16,122 bases of DNA from an uncultured Gammaproteobacteria bacterium (GTDB taxonomy: Bacteria > Pseudomonadota > Gammaproteobacteria > Halothiobacillales > Halothiobacillaceae). This document shows positions 1 through 8,074 of this stretch, one piece after another. Position 1 is the first letter of the stretch; each line of letters opens with the position of its first letter. The notes below the pieces were generated by a model. The model was given only the letters and a program-made list of their open reading frames with translations. It ran no database searches and was not told the DNA's origin. The DNA lies in contig CALKWL010000193.1 in the NCBI GenBank assembly GCA_938004235.1, positions 1 through 16,122 on the forward strand, read 5' to 3'. The position numbers were made by a program, and so were the translations under genes.

Positions 1-27
1 TTTCCCTACCCGCCGCTCTTCCAATCT
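1..27. other. Untrimmed Illumina read-1 adapter remnant
   Basis: The first 27 bases match the 3' part of the standard Illumina universal (read 1) adapter at 24 of 27 positions; the mismatches are at 10, 13 and 23. The stretch ends in CCAATCT where the adapter has CCGATCT. This is not genomic DNA. Genomic sequence begins at about 28. The adapter supplies one base of the apparent stop codon of gltX. Confidence 0.9.
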
Positions 28-983
28 TAGCTTGGGTCACTGGTCTTGATGTAATGCTGGTTCAGCCACAACAGCTTGTCCGGGTTAATCGCCGAAGCCG
101 ACTGATTCACATCCGCCACGTCGAACAGGCGCATCATCTCATCGCGGCTAAACACTTCCTGATCGCCATGCGACCACCCAAGACGCACCAGATAATTCAG
201 CAGCGCATCCGGCAAATAGCCTTCCTCGTGGTACTGCATCACGCTCACCGCGCCGTGGCGCTTGGACAGCTTGGCGCCATCCGGCCCCAGAATCATCGGC
301 AAATGCCCGTACACCGGCGGCGTAGCACCCAGCGCACGGAAAATGTTGATCTGACGCGGCGTATTGTTCAGATGATCGTCACCGCGCACCACATGCGTAA
401 TGCCCATGTCCAGATCATCCACCACCACGCTCAGGTTGTAGGTCGGCGTGCCATCCGAGCGCGCGATAATCAGGTCATCCAGCTCCTCGTTACGAATCAC
501 CACGCGACCACGCACCATGTCGTCGATCACCACTTCGCCGTCCAGCGGATTCTTGAAGCGCACGACCGGCGCAACGCCCTCCGGCGGCGTACCGCTGAAA
601 TCACGATAACGCCCGTCGTAACGCGGCTTTTCGCCCCGCGCCATCTGCCCTTCGCGCAGCGCGTCCAGCTCATCCTTGGGCATGTAGCAGTAATACGCAT
701 GTCCGCTGGCCAGCAATTGCTGCACGATCTCCTTGTAACGATCAAAACGTTGGGTTTGATAGAATGGGCCTTCGTCATACTCCAGATTCAGCCACGCCAT
801 ACCTTCCAGAATCGCATTCACCGACTCCGGCGTGGAGCGCTCCAGATCCGTGTCTTCAACTCGCAGCACAAAATCGCCACCATGACGGCGGGCGTAAAGG
901 TAGGAAAACAAGGCAGTACGCGCGCCGCCAATGTGCAAATAACCGGTCGGACTGGGCGCAAAACGTGTGCGAATTTTTTTCAT
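27..983 (-). CDS. gltX: Glutamyl-tRNA synthetase, 3'-truncated at the contig end
   Basis: This class I aminoacyl-tRNA synthetase charges tRNA-Glu with glutamate in the cytoplasm. The N-terminus reads MKKIRTRFAPSPTGYLHIGG, with the HIGH-type motif HIGG at residues 17-20. FVLRVEDTDLERS, DLIIARSDGTPTYN, HVVRGDDHLNNTPRQIN and the KMSKS-type KLSKRHGAVSVMQY follow in family order. The visible part is 318 residues against about 465-470 for the family, so the anticodon-binding C-terminal third is missing. The apparent TAA at 27-29 is a junction artefact: one base is adapter, and the genomic 'TA' fits a Tyr codon at a position where homologues continue. I chose the ATG at 983 because family members begin there; the reading frame stays open to 1052 and would add 23 atypical residues. 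The Shine-Dalgarno sequence is weak. The gene follows the glycerate kinase gene and may be cotranscribed with it. Confidence 0.96.
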   Translation of the reverse strand: MKKIRTRFAPSPTGYLHIGGARTALFSYLYARRHGGDFVLRVEDTDLERSTPESVNAILEGMAWLNLEYDEGPFYQTQRFDRYKEIVQQLLASGHAYYCYMPKDELDALREGQMARGEKPRYDGRYRDFSGTPPEGVAPVVRFKNPLDGEVVIDDMVRGRVVIRNEELDDLIIARSDGTPTYNLSVVVDDLDMGITHVVRGDDHLNNTPRQINIFRALGATPPVYGHLPMILGPDGAKLSKRHGAVSVMQYHEEGYLPDALLNYLVRLGWSHGDQEVFSRDEMMRLFDVADVNQSASAINPDKLLWLNQHYIKTSDPS

Positions 984-2286
984 GGCGGTCTCTAAATAAT
1001 CTACAGGACGGGATAAACGTGGCGCGCAGTTTAGCAAAGGACGCGGGATCATGAGGACTTAAGCGCCAACACACATCCATCACATTCGTTCCCGTCGGCC
1101 CGCTGCGAATCAGCGCATCCACCGCAGCGAACACCGTACCACTATCCGCATTGCGCAAAGCCTCCTCCGGGTCAATGCCCACCGCGCGAATCGCAGTAAC
1201 CGTCGCTCCATCCACACATGCACCCGCATCCTGTGTCGCCCCGTCCGTGCCGTCCGTACCTGCCGCCAGCAGGGTGACGCCCGCCTGCCCCTCCAGCGCC
1301 AATGCCGCACTCAAAGCCAGATGCTGATTACGCCCGCCCCGCCCCGGATGCTCCGGCAGGTTCACTGTGGTTTCCCCGCCCCAAAGGTGCACGCCCGGCG
1401 CACCGTGTATCAGCTCACGCGCCAACCGCGCCCCCGTCTTTGCTGCATCGCCGCGCAAAAACTCGTCATGACGATGGATAGGCACTCCAAGACACAGGGC
1501 GGCACGCACCGCTCCATCCAGCGCGGTCGCATTGCTGGCGAGAATGCGTGCATCAACCGAAGCCCAGCGCGCATCATCCAGAGCAGGCATGGGCGGCGCA
1601 GCATCAAGCAAACCTCGCACCCCATCCGGCAGGTTTTGCGGCAAGGGTACAGCAGGGCAAGGCGACAACAAGCCGGAGCCGATACTGGCCGGATCATCCC
1701 CCGGCACATCCGAAATCATCAACACCAGCGCAGGACGCCCGCCCAGATGCTCCAGCAAGCGCCCACCCTTGATGCACGACAGCCGCTTGCGCACCGCATT
1801 CATGGCGTGAATATCCAACCCGCTGCCCAGCAACCAGGCATTCACCCGCTGCCAATCCGCAAGCGAAACGCCCTCGGGCAACACCTCGACCAGACTGGAT
1901 GCCCCGCCGGAGAGCAAAAACAGCACGGGACTCTCCGCAGGCGCGGCGGCAATAAAAGCCAACAAACGCCACCCAGCCTCCAGACTGCGCGCATCCGGCA
2001 GCGGATGCCCGGCTTCAATCACCTCCACGCCCACACGATGACGCAACGCAGACGAAACATGACCGTCCTTGGTAATCAGCAAGGCGTGTGCGTCCGGCAA
2101 AACATCCAGCGCCCCTTCCAACATGGACGCAGCCGCCTTGCCAATGGCAATGACCGCGTCAAACCGCTCTGGATGCGAGCGCAGTGCTGCCAAAACCCGT
2201 TGTTTCCCCCCCGTCTCGGCAAGGGCGGCATCCAGCAACGCACGCAGGATCTGAGCGGCGCGTCCGTCTGTTTGAACGCAACTCAC
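856..2286 (-). CDS. Glycerate 2-kinase (DUF4147/MOFRL family), frameshifted at its 3' end
   Basis: This GckA/TtuD-type enzyme phosphorylates glycerate to 2-phosphoglycerate, feeding glyoxylate-derived carbon into glycolysis. The N-terminal domain shows AIGKAAASM, LFLLSGGASSL, NAVRKRLSCIKGGRL and SDVPGDDPASIGSGL. The C-terminal MOFRL domain shows WGGETTVNLPEHPGRGGRNQ and AAGTDGTDGATQDAGACVDG and ends near GPTGTNVMDV. The open frame is 476 codons and its last 64 residues look like noise that runs into gltX. Restoring one G near 1072 gives DVVLALKSS and a TGA at 1049-1051, hence about 412 residues, the usual family length. The natural gene is therefore probably 1049-2286 with a one-base deletion, either real or a sequencing error. 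The GTG start at 2284-2286 overlaps the TGA of the upstream c-di-GMP regulator in GTGA, which points to translational coupling. Confidence 0.9.
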   Translation of the reverse strand: MSCVQTDGRAAQILRALLDAALAETGGKQRVLAALRSHPERFDAVIAIGKAAASMLEGALDVLPDAHALLITKDGHVSSALRHRVGVEVIEAGHPLPDARSLEAGWRLLAFIAAAPAESPVLFLLSGGASSLVEVLPEGVSLADWQRVNAWLLGSGLDIHAMNAVRKRLSCIKGGRLLEHLGGRPALVLMISDVPGDDPASIGSGLLSPCPAVPLPQNLPDGVRGLLDAAPPMPALDDARWASVDARILASNATALDGAVRAALCLGVPIHRHDEFLRGDAAKTGARLARELIHGAPGVHLWGGETTVNLPEHPGRGGRNQHLALSAALALEGQAGVTLLAAGTDGTDGATQDAGACVDGATVTAIRAVGIDPEEALRNADSGTVFAAVDALIRSGPTGTNVMDVCWRLSPHDPASFAKLRATFIPSCRLFRDRHEKNSHTFCAQSDRLFAHWRRAYCLVFLPLRPPSWWRFCAAS

Positions 2287-4487
2287 AGCGCAAGCGCGTC
2301 CGACGAATAGCTGCGCAAATAGACGGCGACCGACTCCGCTGGCATGGCTTGACTGAGTAAATAACCCTGTATGACGTCACAGCCCATGGCGCGCAACATG
2401 CGCGCCTGCTCGACCTGTTCAACACCCTCGGCAATAATTTCCATCCCCAGGCTGTGCCCCAACGCGATGATCGCGCGCACAATGGCGGCGTTACCCTGAT
2501 TGAGGGTCATATCGCGCACAAAGGACATATCAATTTTGAGTTCGTGCACCTCAAGCTGCTGCAAATAGGACAGCGAAGAATAGCCAGTGCCGAAATCGTC
2601 GATGGAGAGACGCACACCCAGCGCCTTGAGCTCGGCAAAGGTTTGCAGCGACAGCTCCCGATCAAGCATGATGAAGCTCTCGGTAATCTCCAGCTCTAGT
2701 TGTGAGGCCGTAATGCCGCTGCTTTCCAGCGCCTCGCGAACCGACTTGACCAGGTTGCCCCGGCTTAAATGCAGGGCGGAAACATTCACGGCGACCTGGC
2801 GCGGATGCAGACCAAGCACCTGCCAGCGTGCGATCTGGGCGCAGACATCACGCAATACCCATTCGCTCAAGGAAATGATAAGCCCGCTCTCCTCGGCCAG
2901 AGGAATGAACTCACCGGGGAGAATCAGGCCGCGCGTGGGATGCTTCCAACGGATGAGCGCCTCAAGACCGGTGATTTCCCTGCTGGTAAACTCAAACTGC
3001 GGCTGGTAGTAGATCTGGAGCTCTTCGCGCTCAATCGCGCGGCGCAACTCGGTTTCCAGCGTGAGACGCTCCCTGGCCTTCTGCGACATTTGCTGCGAGA
3101 AAAAGCGCAGACGACCGCGCCCCTGCACCTTGGCATCATGCAGGGCGGCATCAGCATGGCTAAGCAGTCTTTCAGGCGTCAGACCATCGTCCGGATAGAG
3201 CGCGATACCAATGCTCGCGCCGACATAAATATCCTGCCCGCTCAGGGTAAAGGGCTGATTCATCCCGTCGATCATGTGCTGCGCCACCAGATCGACCCAG
3301 GGCGTGTCCCTACGCCGCTCAAGGATGATGTCAAACTCGTCGCCGCCGGTACGCGCGATCGTGTCGTGCTGCGGCAACAAGGTTTGCAGGCGTCGGGCGA
3401 CTTCGACCAGGAGTTGATCGCCCTGGCCGTGCCCCAGGCTCTCATTGATCGTCTGGAAATGATCCAGATCAAGCGAGAGCACGGCAAAACACCCCTGCTC
3501 CTGCGCCGCGCGTTCGGTTGCGTGCTCCAAAAGCTCGGCAAACAACACGCGATTGGGAAGGCCGGTCAGTGGGTCGCGGTGGGCGAGAACCCGGTATTTT
3601 TCCTCGCTGAGTTGCAGCAGCGCCGTGCGCTGCGCCACGAGATCCTCCAGAAAGCGGCGCAGTCGCGCCAGCTCCAGGTGAGTGCGGATACGGGCGCGCA
3701 CTTCGTCAATGTCAAAGGGCTTGGTGATGTAATCCGCCGCGCCGAGTTCAAAGCCGCGCACCTTGTCCTGCACCGCATTGATGACGGTCACGAAGATAAC
3801 CGGAATGCTGTTTCCCGTCGGGCTGGCCTTGATGCGGCGGCAGACTTCATAGCCGTCCATTTCCGGCATGATGACGTCAAGCAGCACCAGATCAGGCGGG
3901 CTGGAACCCTGCACAATTTCCAGGGCGCGCGCACCTGAGCTGGCGACCTGGATGCGGTAGTCGTCACGCAAGGCTTCGACCAGCTCATGAATGTTTTCCG
4001 GAACATCGTCCACCACCAGCAGGGAATAGGCGCGTTCACGCTGATTGAGTGCGACCACATCGTGCATCAATGGATCCTGGCGGTAGCGTTGCAGCGCAAT
4101 CTGGGTGCGCACGCGCACATGCAGCAGATCGGGATTGACCGGCTTGGTGATGTAGTCCGCCACACCAAGCTTGATGCCCCGCGCTTCATCCGCCGCTTCG
4201 CTCAGCGCCGTGATGAAAATGACTGGAATATGCGCCGTAAGCGGATCCTTTTTCAGCTCGGTGAGCACCATGTAGCCGTCCATGCCCGGCATTTTGATGT
4301 CGAGCAGGATCAAGCTCGGGTGCGGCGCGCGTCGAGCCAGCTCCAGCGCTTTCTCGCCATTCGTGGCGGCGATAATGGCGTAATCGTCACGCAGGATATT
4401 GACGAGCATATGCAGGTTTTCATGCACATCATCCACGATCAAAACCAGCGGCTTATCCTTGTCATGCACTTGAGCAGGGGTATTCAT
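2283..4487 (-). CDS. REC-REC-GGDEF-EAL cyclic-di-GMP response regulator
   Basis: This is a cytoplasmic response regulator of 734 residues that may both make and break cyclic-di-GMP. REC1 (about 13-132) has the acidic pair D19/D20, phosphoacceptor D63 and K115. REC2 (about 155-272) has D160/D161, D204 and K256. A short linker follows (FLEDLVAQRTALLQLSEEKY). The GGDEF domain (about 299-463) carries an intact GGDEF at 381-385. The inhibitory I-site RxxD is degenerate: P372 sits where Arg is expected, although D375 is kept. The EAL domain (about 475-725) has EAL at 509-511, plus AVNVSALHL, ELEITES, SIDDFGTGYSSL, ELKIDMSFV, IIAEGVEQVE and the final IQGYLLSQ, so every catalytic signature I know for the family is present. 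Its ATG overlaps the TGA of the upstream hybrid kinase (ATGA, 4484-4487), and its own TGA overlaps the glycerate kinase GTG. The kinase is the obvious phosphodonor. Confidence 0.95.
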   Translation of the reverse strand: MNTPAQVHDKDKPLVLIVDDVHENLHMLVNILRDDYAIIAATNGEKALELARRAPHPSLILLDIKMPGMDGYMVLTELKKDPLTAHIPVIFITALSEAADEARGIKLGVADYITKPVNPDLLHVRVRTQIALQRYRQDPLMHDVVALNQRERAYSLLVVDDVPENIHELVEALRDDYRIQVASSGARALEIVQGSSPPDLVLLDVIMPEMDGYEVCRRIKASPTGNSIPVIFVTVINAVQDKVRGFELGAADYITKPFDIDEVRARIRTHLELARLRRFLEDLVAQRTALLQLSEEKYRVLAHRDPLTGLPNRVLFAELLEHATERAAQEQGCFAVLSLDLDHFQTINESLGHGQGDQLLVEVARRLQTLLPQHDTIARTGGDEFDIILERRRDTPWVDLVAQHMIDGMNQPFTLSGQDIYVGASIGIALYPDDGLTPERLLSHADAALHDAKVQGRGRLRFFSQQMSQKARERLTLETELRRAIEREELQIYYQPQFEFTSREITGLEALIRWKHPTRGLILPGEFIPLAEESGLIISLSEWVLRDVCAQIARWQVLGLHPRQVAVNVSALHLSRGNLVKSVREALESSGITASQLELEITESFIMLDRELSLQTFAELKALGVRLSIDDFGTGYSSLSYLQQLEVHELKIDMSFVRDMTLNQGNAAIVRAIIALGHSLGMEIIAEGVEQVEQARMLRAMGCDVIQGYLLSQAMPAESVAVYLRSYSSDALAL

Positions 4488-7400
4488 GAAGGGGTATCCT
4501 CGCCGGGAATGTCCAGCGCCTTGAGTTGATCTCGCGCATTATCAATATCAAAAACATCGACCAGAGCAGCAATGACGCCGACGGGCTGTTCCAGCGACGT
4601 GCCCGCAACGCCGGAACGCAGGCTGCCAAGCAAGGCTTCTGCCGCGCCGACATCGTACTCCAGGGCGTGCACCAACTGCTCCCGAATTTCGCGCAGGCGT
4701 GATGCAGGCAGAGGCTCGACCGACGAGCCGGGCTGGGATGCCGCCATGCACCCCGACAGGCTTTCGATGTCGCGCATGACCTCATCCAGCCGCGCCTGCA
4801 CGCGCTCAAGCGCCGCAGGCTCAGGGGATTCACCCCGTTTGAGCTGGGCGTCCAGCTCGCTCACATGCGCATACAGCGCCTTCGCGCCGATATTGCCGCT
4901 GACGCCTTTAAGCGCATGACAATACTCTTCAGCCTCACGGAGATCCGGCGCTTTGAGCAGGGTCAGCAAAGCTTGTGTCGCATTGAAGTAATGCTCGTGA
5001 AACCTGCGCAACTGCTTGCAATACGACTCAACCCGCCCGCCGATACGCCGCACGCCTTCCTGCGCATCCAGGCTCGTAAGCGCGCGCAGCTCAGCGGGAA
5101 GCTCCTCCCGTGGCGCGCTCTGCGCCGCCGCGCCCGCCTCGGCTGAGCCGGGCGCGATAAAACGCGCCAGGGTCGCCAGCAGGCGCGCCGGGTCAATCGG
5201 CTTACTGATGTGGTCGTTCATACCCGCCGCGTGACTTTTTTCCGCGTCCTGCGCCATGGCCAGCGCCGTCATGGCGATAATGGGCAGGCGCGCAAAACGC
5301 TCGCCGCCGGGGCGTTCGGCAAGGGCGCGAATACGACGCGCAGCCTCCAGACCATCCATCACCGGCATCTGGATATCCATCAGCACGGCGGCGTAATCCG
5401 CCTGCTGGACTTTATCCACCGCCTGGGCGCCATCCACCGCCTCATCCACCTGCATCCCCTCAAGGCGCAGCAGCTCAACGGCAAATTCCCGGTTGATTTC
5501 ATTGTCCTCGACCAGCAACAGGCGCGCGCCCGCCAGATGGTGTTTGGGCTGCGCCTCGTCGCTGCGGCGGCGCGGGTGCTCACCCTCGCCAAACAGACGC
5601 CCGCGACCAAGCACGGTAAGAATGGTATCGAGCAGCGTCGATGGCGAGACCGGTTTAATAAGAAAAGCATCCGTTCCGGCCTGTTCGGCAAGACGCATGA
5701 CCTCCTCACGACCGTAGGCGGTAATCATGACGACTTTCGGCTGTTGCACGACGGCTGGACTGGAATGAATACGCTTGATGACTTCATCGCCATTCATACC
5801 GGGCATCCGCCAATCCATGAGCACCAGATCGAAGGGCGTTTCCACGGCGCTTTCCAGCAGCGCCAGTGCATCCGCCCCATTGGCGACGGCGCTGACCTCC
5901 AGGCGGAAAAAACGCAGCATTTCGGCAAGAATCTCGCGTGAAACCTGATTATCGTCCGCAATGAGCACGCGCACGCCCTTCAGCAGCGGGCCGGCCTGAT
6001 CGATCAGCTGCGCCTGGCGCGCCCGGGCTTGATGGGCAATCTGCACTTTTAGCGTGAAACACAGGGTCGTACCGCGCCCGGGTTGCGAATCCTCAATCCA
6101 GATGCGCCCGCCCATCAGCTCCGCCAGATGCTTGCTGATCGCCAGCCCAAGCCCGGTTCCGCCGAAGCGTCGCGTGGTGCTCTGGTCGGCCTGGGTGAAT
6201 TTTTCGAACAGTCTTTCCTGCACCTCGGCGCTCATGCCGATGCCGGTGTCGCGTACGCAAATCTGCATGGACAGCTCGCTTTCATTGCTTTCCAGACGAT
6301 GAAAAGCCAGTTCAATCTCACCCCATTCGGTAAATTTCACCGCATTTCCGCACAGATTGAGCATAATCTGCCCAAGGCGCAGCGGGTCGCCCACCAGGCG
6401 CGAGGGAATGCTGGGGTCATAGCGGATGAGAAATTCGATGCCCTTGTGTTCGATCTGGTAGCCGATGGCGTCGGTGAGCTGCTCCAGAACTTCGTCCAGC
6501 CCGAACTCGACCTGCTCAATCTCCAGCTTGCCCGCCTCGATCTTCGAGACATCGAGAATGTCGTTGATAATCCCCAGCAGCGAGCGAGCGGCGCCCTGCG
6601 CCTTGTCCAGCCGGTTGCGCACCACGGGCGGAAGCTCGTCGCGCATGGCCAGGTGCAACATGCCGAGAATGGCGTTCATCGGCGTGCGGATCTCGTGGCT
6701 CATATTGGCAAGAAAATCGCTTTTCACCCGCGAGGCATGTTCAGCTTCTTCCTTGGCGGCGCGCAGCTCGGCAGTGCGTTCGATCACCTGGATTTCCAGA
6801 TTTTCCCGCTCGGCGCGCAACTCGCTCGTGCGCTTGGCGACTTGCTGGCGCAACAGCAGGGAAACGCCCAACAGCAGTAACGCGCCGCCGCCCAGCCCGC
6901 CCAACAACCAAAACAGCCAGTACGGCACAATGGTTTCCGGCGGGGTGGCCAGGCTGTGCTTCAAGGCATCAAAGTAAGGCGAGCTGGCGTCGCGCCGCCA
7001 GTCCGTCAGGTGCGCATCAATGCGCTCCAGCAGATCGGCGTTGCGCCCCTTGGGCGCGGCAAAATACAGGGTTGAGGGCAGAAAGACGATGGGCGTCTCC
7101 CGCAAGCGGTATTTGGCACCGTTGTGCGCAGCGAAAAAGCTGTTGGTGACCACCGCATCGGCGCGCCCCTCGGCCACGGCGCGGTAGGCTTCATCCAGCG
7201 TGTTCACCGGCACCGCCTGATAGCGCAGTTGCAGGTCGTCCAGCATCTGCGCCAGAAAGCTTTGCTGGATGCCGCCCTGAAGCACGGCAATACGCTTGTC
7301 GGCCAGATCGGCAAAGGTCTGAACCAACAGCTCGGGGCGCGTATAAACCTGCGACCAGCTATTGGCAACCGAGACCTGATTAAAATCGAAGCGTTGCGCG

Positions 7401-7636
7401 CGCTCTGCGGAAAAAGCCACATCCGGCATCAGGTCGATATTGTCCTGCTCCAGCAGATTCAGGCACTCCGCCCACTCGCAGGCTACAAACTCGAAACGCC
7501 AAGGCTCAAGGTGCGCCATATCCTTGAGCAAATCCACAAACAGCCCGGCAGGCTGCTGACCGGCGCGGGTGTAAATTTTGGGCGGGTTTTCGTGACGACT
7601 CCGCCCTAGTTGCAGAAAAATTCTTGAACCGCGCAT
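4484..7636 (-). CDS. Hybrid sensor histidine kinase SBP3-TM-HisKA-HATPase-REC-REC-Hpt, 5' end abnormal
   Basis: This 1050-residue BarA-like phosphorelay kinase has an extracytoplasmic solute-binding (SBP_bac_3) sensor. Residues about 8-230 form the SBP-like region (ENPPKIYTRAGQQPAGLFVDLL, written in part; EWAECLNLLEQDNIDLMPDVAFS). A single hydrophobic segment at about 236-263 (WLFWLLGGLGGGALLLLGVSL) is followed by a coiled coil. The HisKA H-box is FLANMSHEIRTPMN with H314; the N-box is NLCGNAVKFTEWGE, then RDTGIGM, LFEKFTQAD and GGTGLGLAI. REC domains have D608 and D754. The C-terminal Hpt has YCHALKGVSGNIGA with H907. A signal peptide is absent: an in-frame TGA (7640-7642) lies two codons before the ATG, and that ATG sits in the loop of a terminator hairpin (7623-7644). 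The first SBP strand and the leader are probably lost by a rearrangement or misassembly. The true start is uncertain and the protein's topology as drawn is doubtful. Its stop overlaps the response regulator's ATG. Confidence 0.92.
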   Translation of the reverse strand: MRGSRIFLQLGRSRHENPPKIYTRAGQQPAGLFVDLLKDMAHLEPWRFEFVACEWAECLNLLEQDNIDLMPDVAFSAERAQRFDFNQVSVANSWSQVYTRPELLVQTFADLADKRIAVLQGGIQQSFLAQMLDDLQLRYQAVPVNTLDEAYRAVAEGRADAVVTNSFFAAHNGAKYRLRETPIVFLPSTLYFAAPKGRNADLLERIDAHLTDWRRDASSPYFDALKHSLATPPETIVPYWLFWLLGGLGGGALLLLGVSLLLRQQVAKRTSELRAERENLEIQVIERTAELRAAKEEAEHASRVKSDFLANMSHEIRTPMNAILGMLHLAMRDELPPVVRNRLDKAQGAARSLLGIINDILDVSKIEAGKLEIEQVEFGLDEVLEQLTDAIGYQIEHKGIEFLIRYDPSIPSRLVGDPLRLGQIMLNLCGNAVKFTEWGEIELAFHRLESNESELSMQICVRDTGIGMSAEVQERLFEKFTQADQSTTRRFGGTGLGLAISKHLAELMGGRIWIEDSQPGRGTTLCFTLKVQIAHQARARQAQLIDQAGPLLKGVRVLIADDNQVSREILAEMLRFFRLEVSAVANGADALALLESAVETPFDLVLMDWRMPGMNGDEVIKRIHSSPAVVQQPKVVMITAYGREEVMRLAEQAGTDAFLIKPVSPSTLLDTILTVLGRGRLFGEGEHPRRRSDEAQPKHHLAGARLLLVEDNEINREFAVELLRLEGMQVDEAVDGAQAVDKVQQADYAAVLMDIQMPVMDGLEAARRIRALAERPGGERFARLPIIAMTALAMAQDAEKSHAAGMNDHISKPIDPARLLATLARFIAPGSAEAGAAAQSAPREELPAELRALTSLDAQEGVRRIGGRVESYCKQLRRFHEHYFNATQALLTLLKAPDLREAEEYCHALKGVSGNIGAKALYAHVSELDAQLKRGESPEPAALERVQARLDEVMRDIESLSGCMAASQPGSSVEPLPASRLREIREQLVHALEYDVGAAEALLGSLRSGVAGTSLEQPVGVIAALVDVFDIDNARDQLKALDIPGEDTPS

Positions 7637-7644
7637 GGTTCAAG
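7615..7644 (-). terminator. Rho-independent terminator after the ychJ-family gene
   Basis: On the minus strand an 8-bp perfect stem, CTTGAACC / GGTTCAAG (7637-7644 and 7623-7630), encloses the loop ATGCGC and is followed at once by AATTTTTC. It lies about 30 bases after the stop codon of the ychJ-family gene. The loop holds the only upstream ATG of the hybrid kinase, which is an odd place for a real start. Confidence 0.75.
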
Positions 7645-7675
7645 CATCTCGTTCAAGCCAGGCGGCTAAACAAGC

Positions 7676-8071
7676 TCAGTCACGAACATCCCCATCGACA
7701 TAAAACCAGCGCCCCTGCTCGCGTACAAAGCGGCTGCACTCCTGCAAACGTTGCGCCCGCCCGCTGCCCGAACGCGAGCGCGCCACAAAACACACCACCC
7801 CGCGATCATCCGGCGCGCCGCCCGCCTCCACCCTGTCGATACGCAGCCCCAGCCACCGCACCGGCTCATCGGAAGCAAAACCCAGCACCACAGGCCGCGT
7901 GGATTCATGCCAGCTCGCCAGCAGATAAAGCTCATTGGCCTGCGTGAACGCGGTATAACGCGAACGGATCAACTGCTCGGCAGTTTCGGGCAACACGCCC
8001 TGGTCGATAAAACGCCCGCAACAGGACGCATAAGCCTGGCCAGAGCCGCATGGGCAGGGGTTTTCAATCAT
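7676..8071 (-). CDS. ychJ: YchJ-family protein (UPF0225) with N-terminal SEC-C motif
   Basis: This small cytoplasmic protein of 131 residues has unknown biochemical function. The N-terminus carries the zinc-binding SEC-C motif NPCPCGSGQAYASCCGRF (four Cys). The family hallmarks AEQLIRSRYTAF, LYLLASWHEST, RWLGLRID, VCFVARSR and the C-terminal GRWFYVDGD follow, as in the NTF2-like fold of YchJ. E. coli YchJ is about 152 residues and ends with a second SEC-C motif; this copy stops before it, so it has only one. The ATG lies three bases after the stop of the upstream 153-residue gene, so the two are probably one transcript. A Rho-independent terminator follows the stop. Confidence 0.88.
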   Translation of the reverse strand: MIENPCPCGSGQAYASCCGRFIDQGVLPETAEQLIRSRYTAFTQANELYLLASWHESTRPVVLGFASDEPVRWLGLRIDRVEAGGAPDDRGVVCFVARSRSGSGRAQRLQECSRFVREQGRWFYVDGDVRD

Positions 8072-8074
8072 GAG

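Noticed and set aside
54..995. A 313-codon open frame on the plus strand across gltX
   Set aside because: It is the antisense shadow of gltX: His- and Arg-rich, with no domain, while the other strand encodes an unmistakable synthetase.
983..1052. A longer gltX start at 1052
   Set aside because: The added 23 residues are unlike the family and overlap the restored end of the glycerate kinase gene.
1321..2310. A 329-codon plus-strand frame opposite the glycerate kinase
   Set aside because: Composition is shadow-like (Gln, Arg and His rich), with no recognisable motif or ribosome site.
2769..3938. A 389-codon plus-strand frame opposite the c-di-GMP regulator
   Set aside because: It lies entirely antisense to a protein with complete GGDEF and EAL signatures and has no domain of its own.
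7609..7651. The 13-codon peptide starting MLEPCAVQEFF across the terminator as a regulatory leader
   Set aside because: It has only a weak ribosome site and lies in the terminator; there is no attenuation-like alternative pairing that I can see.
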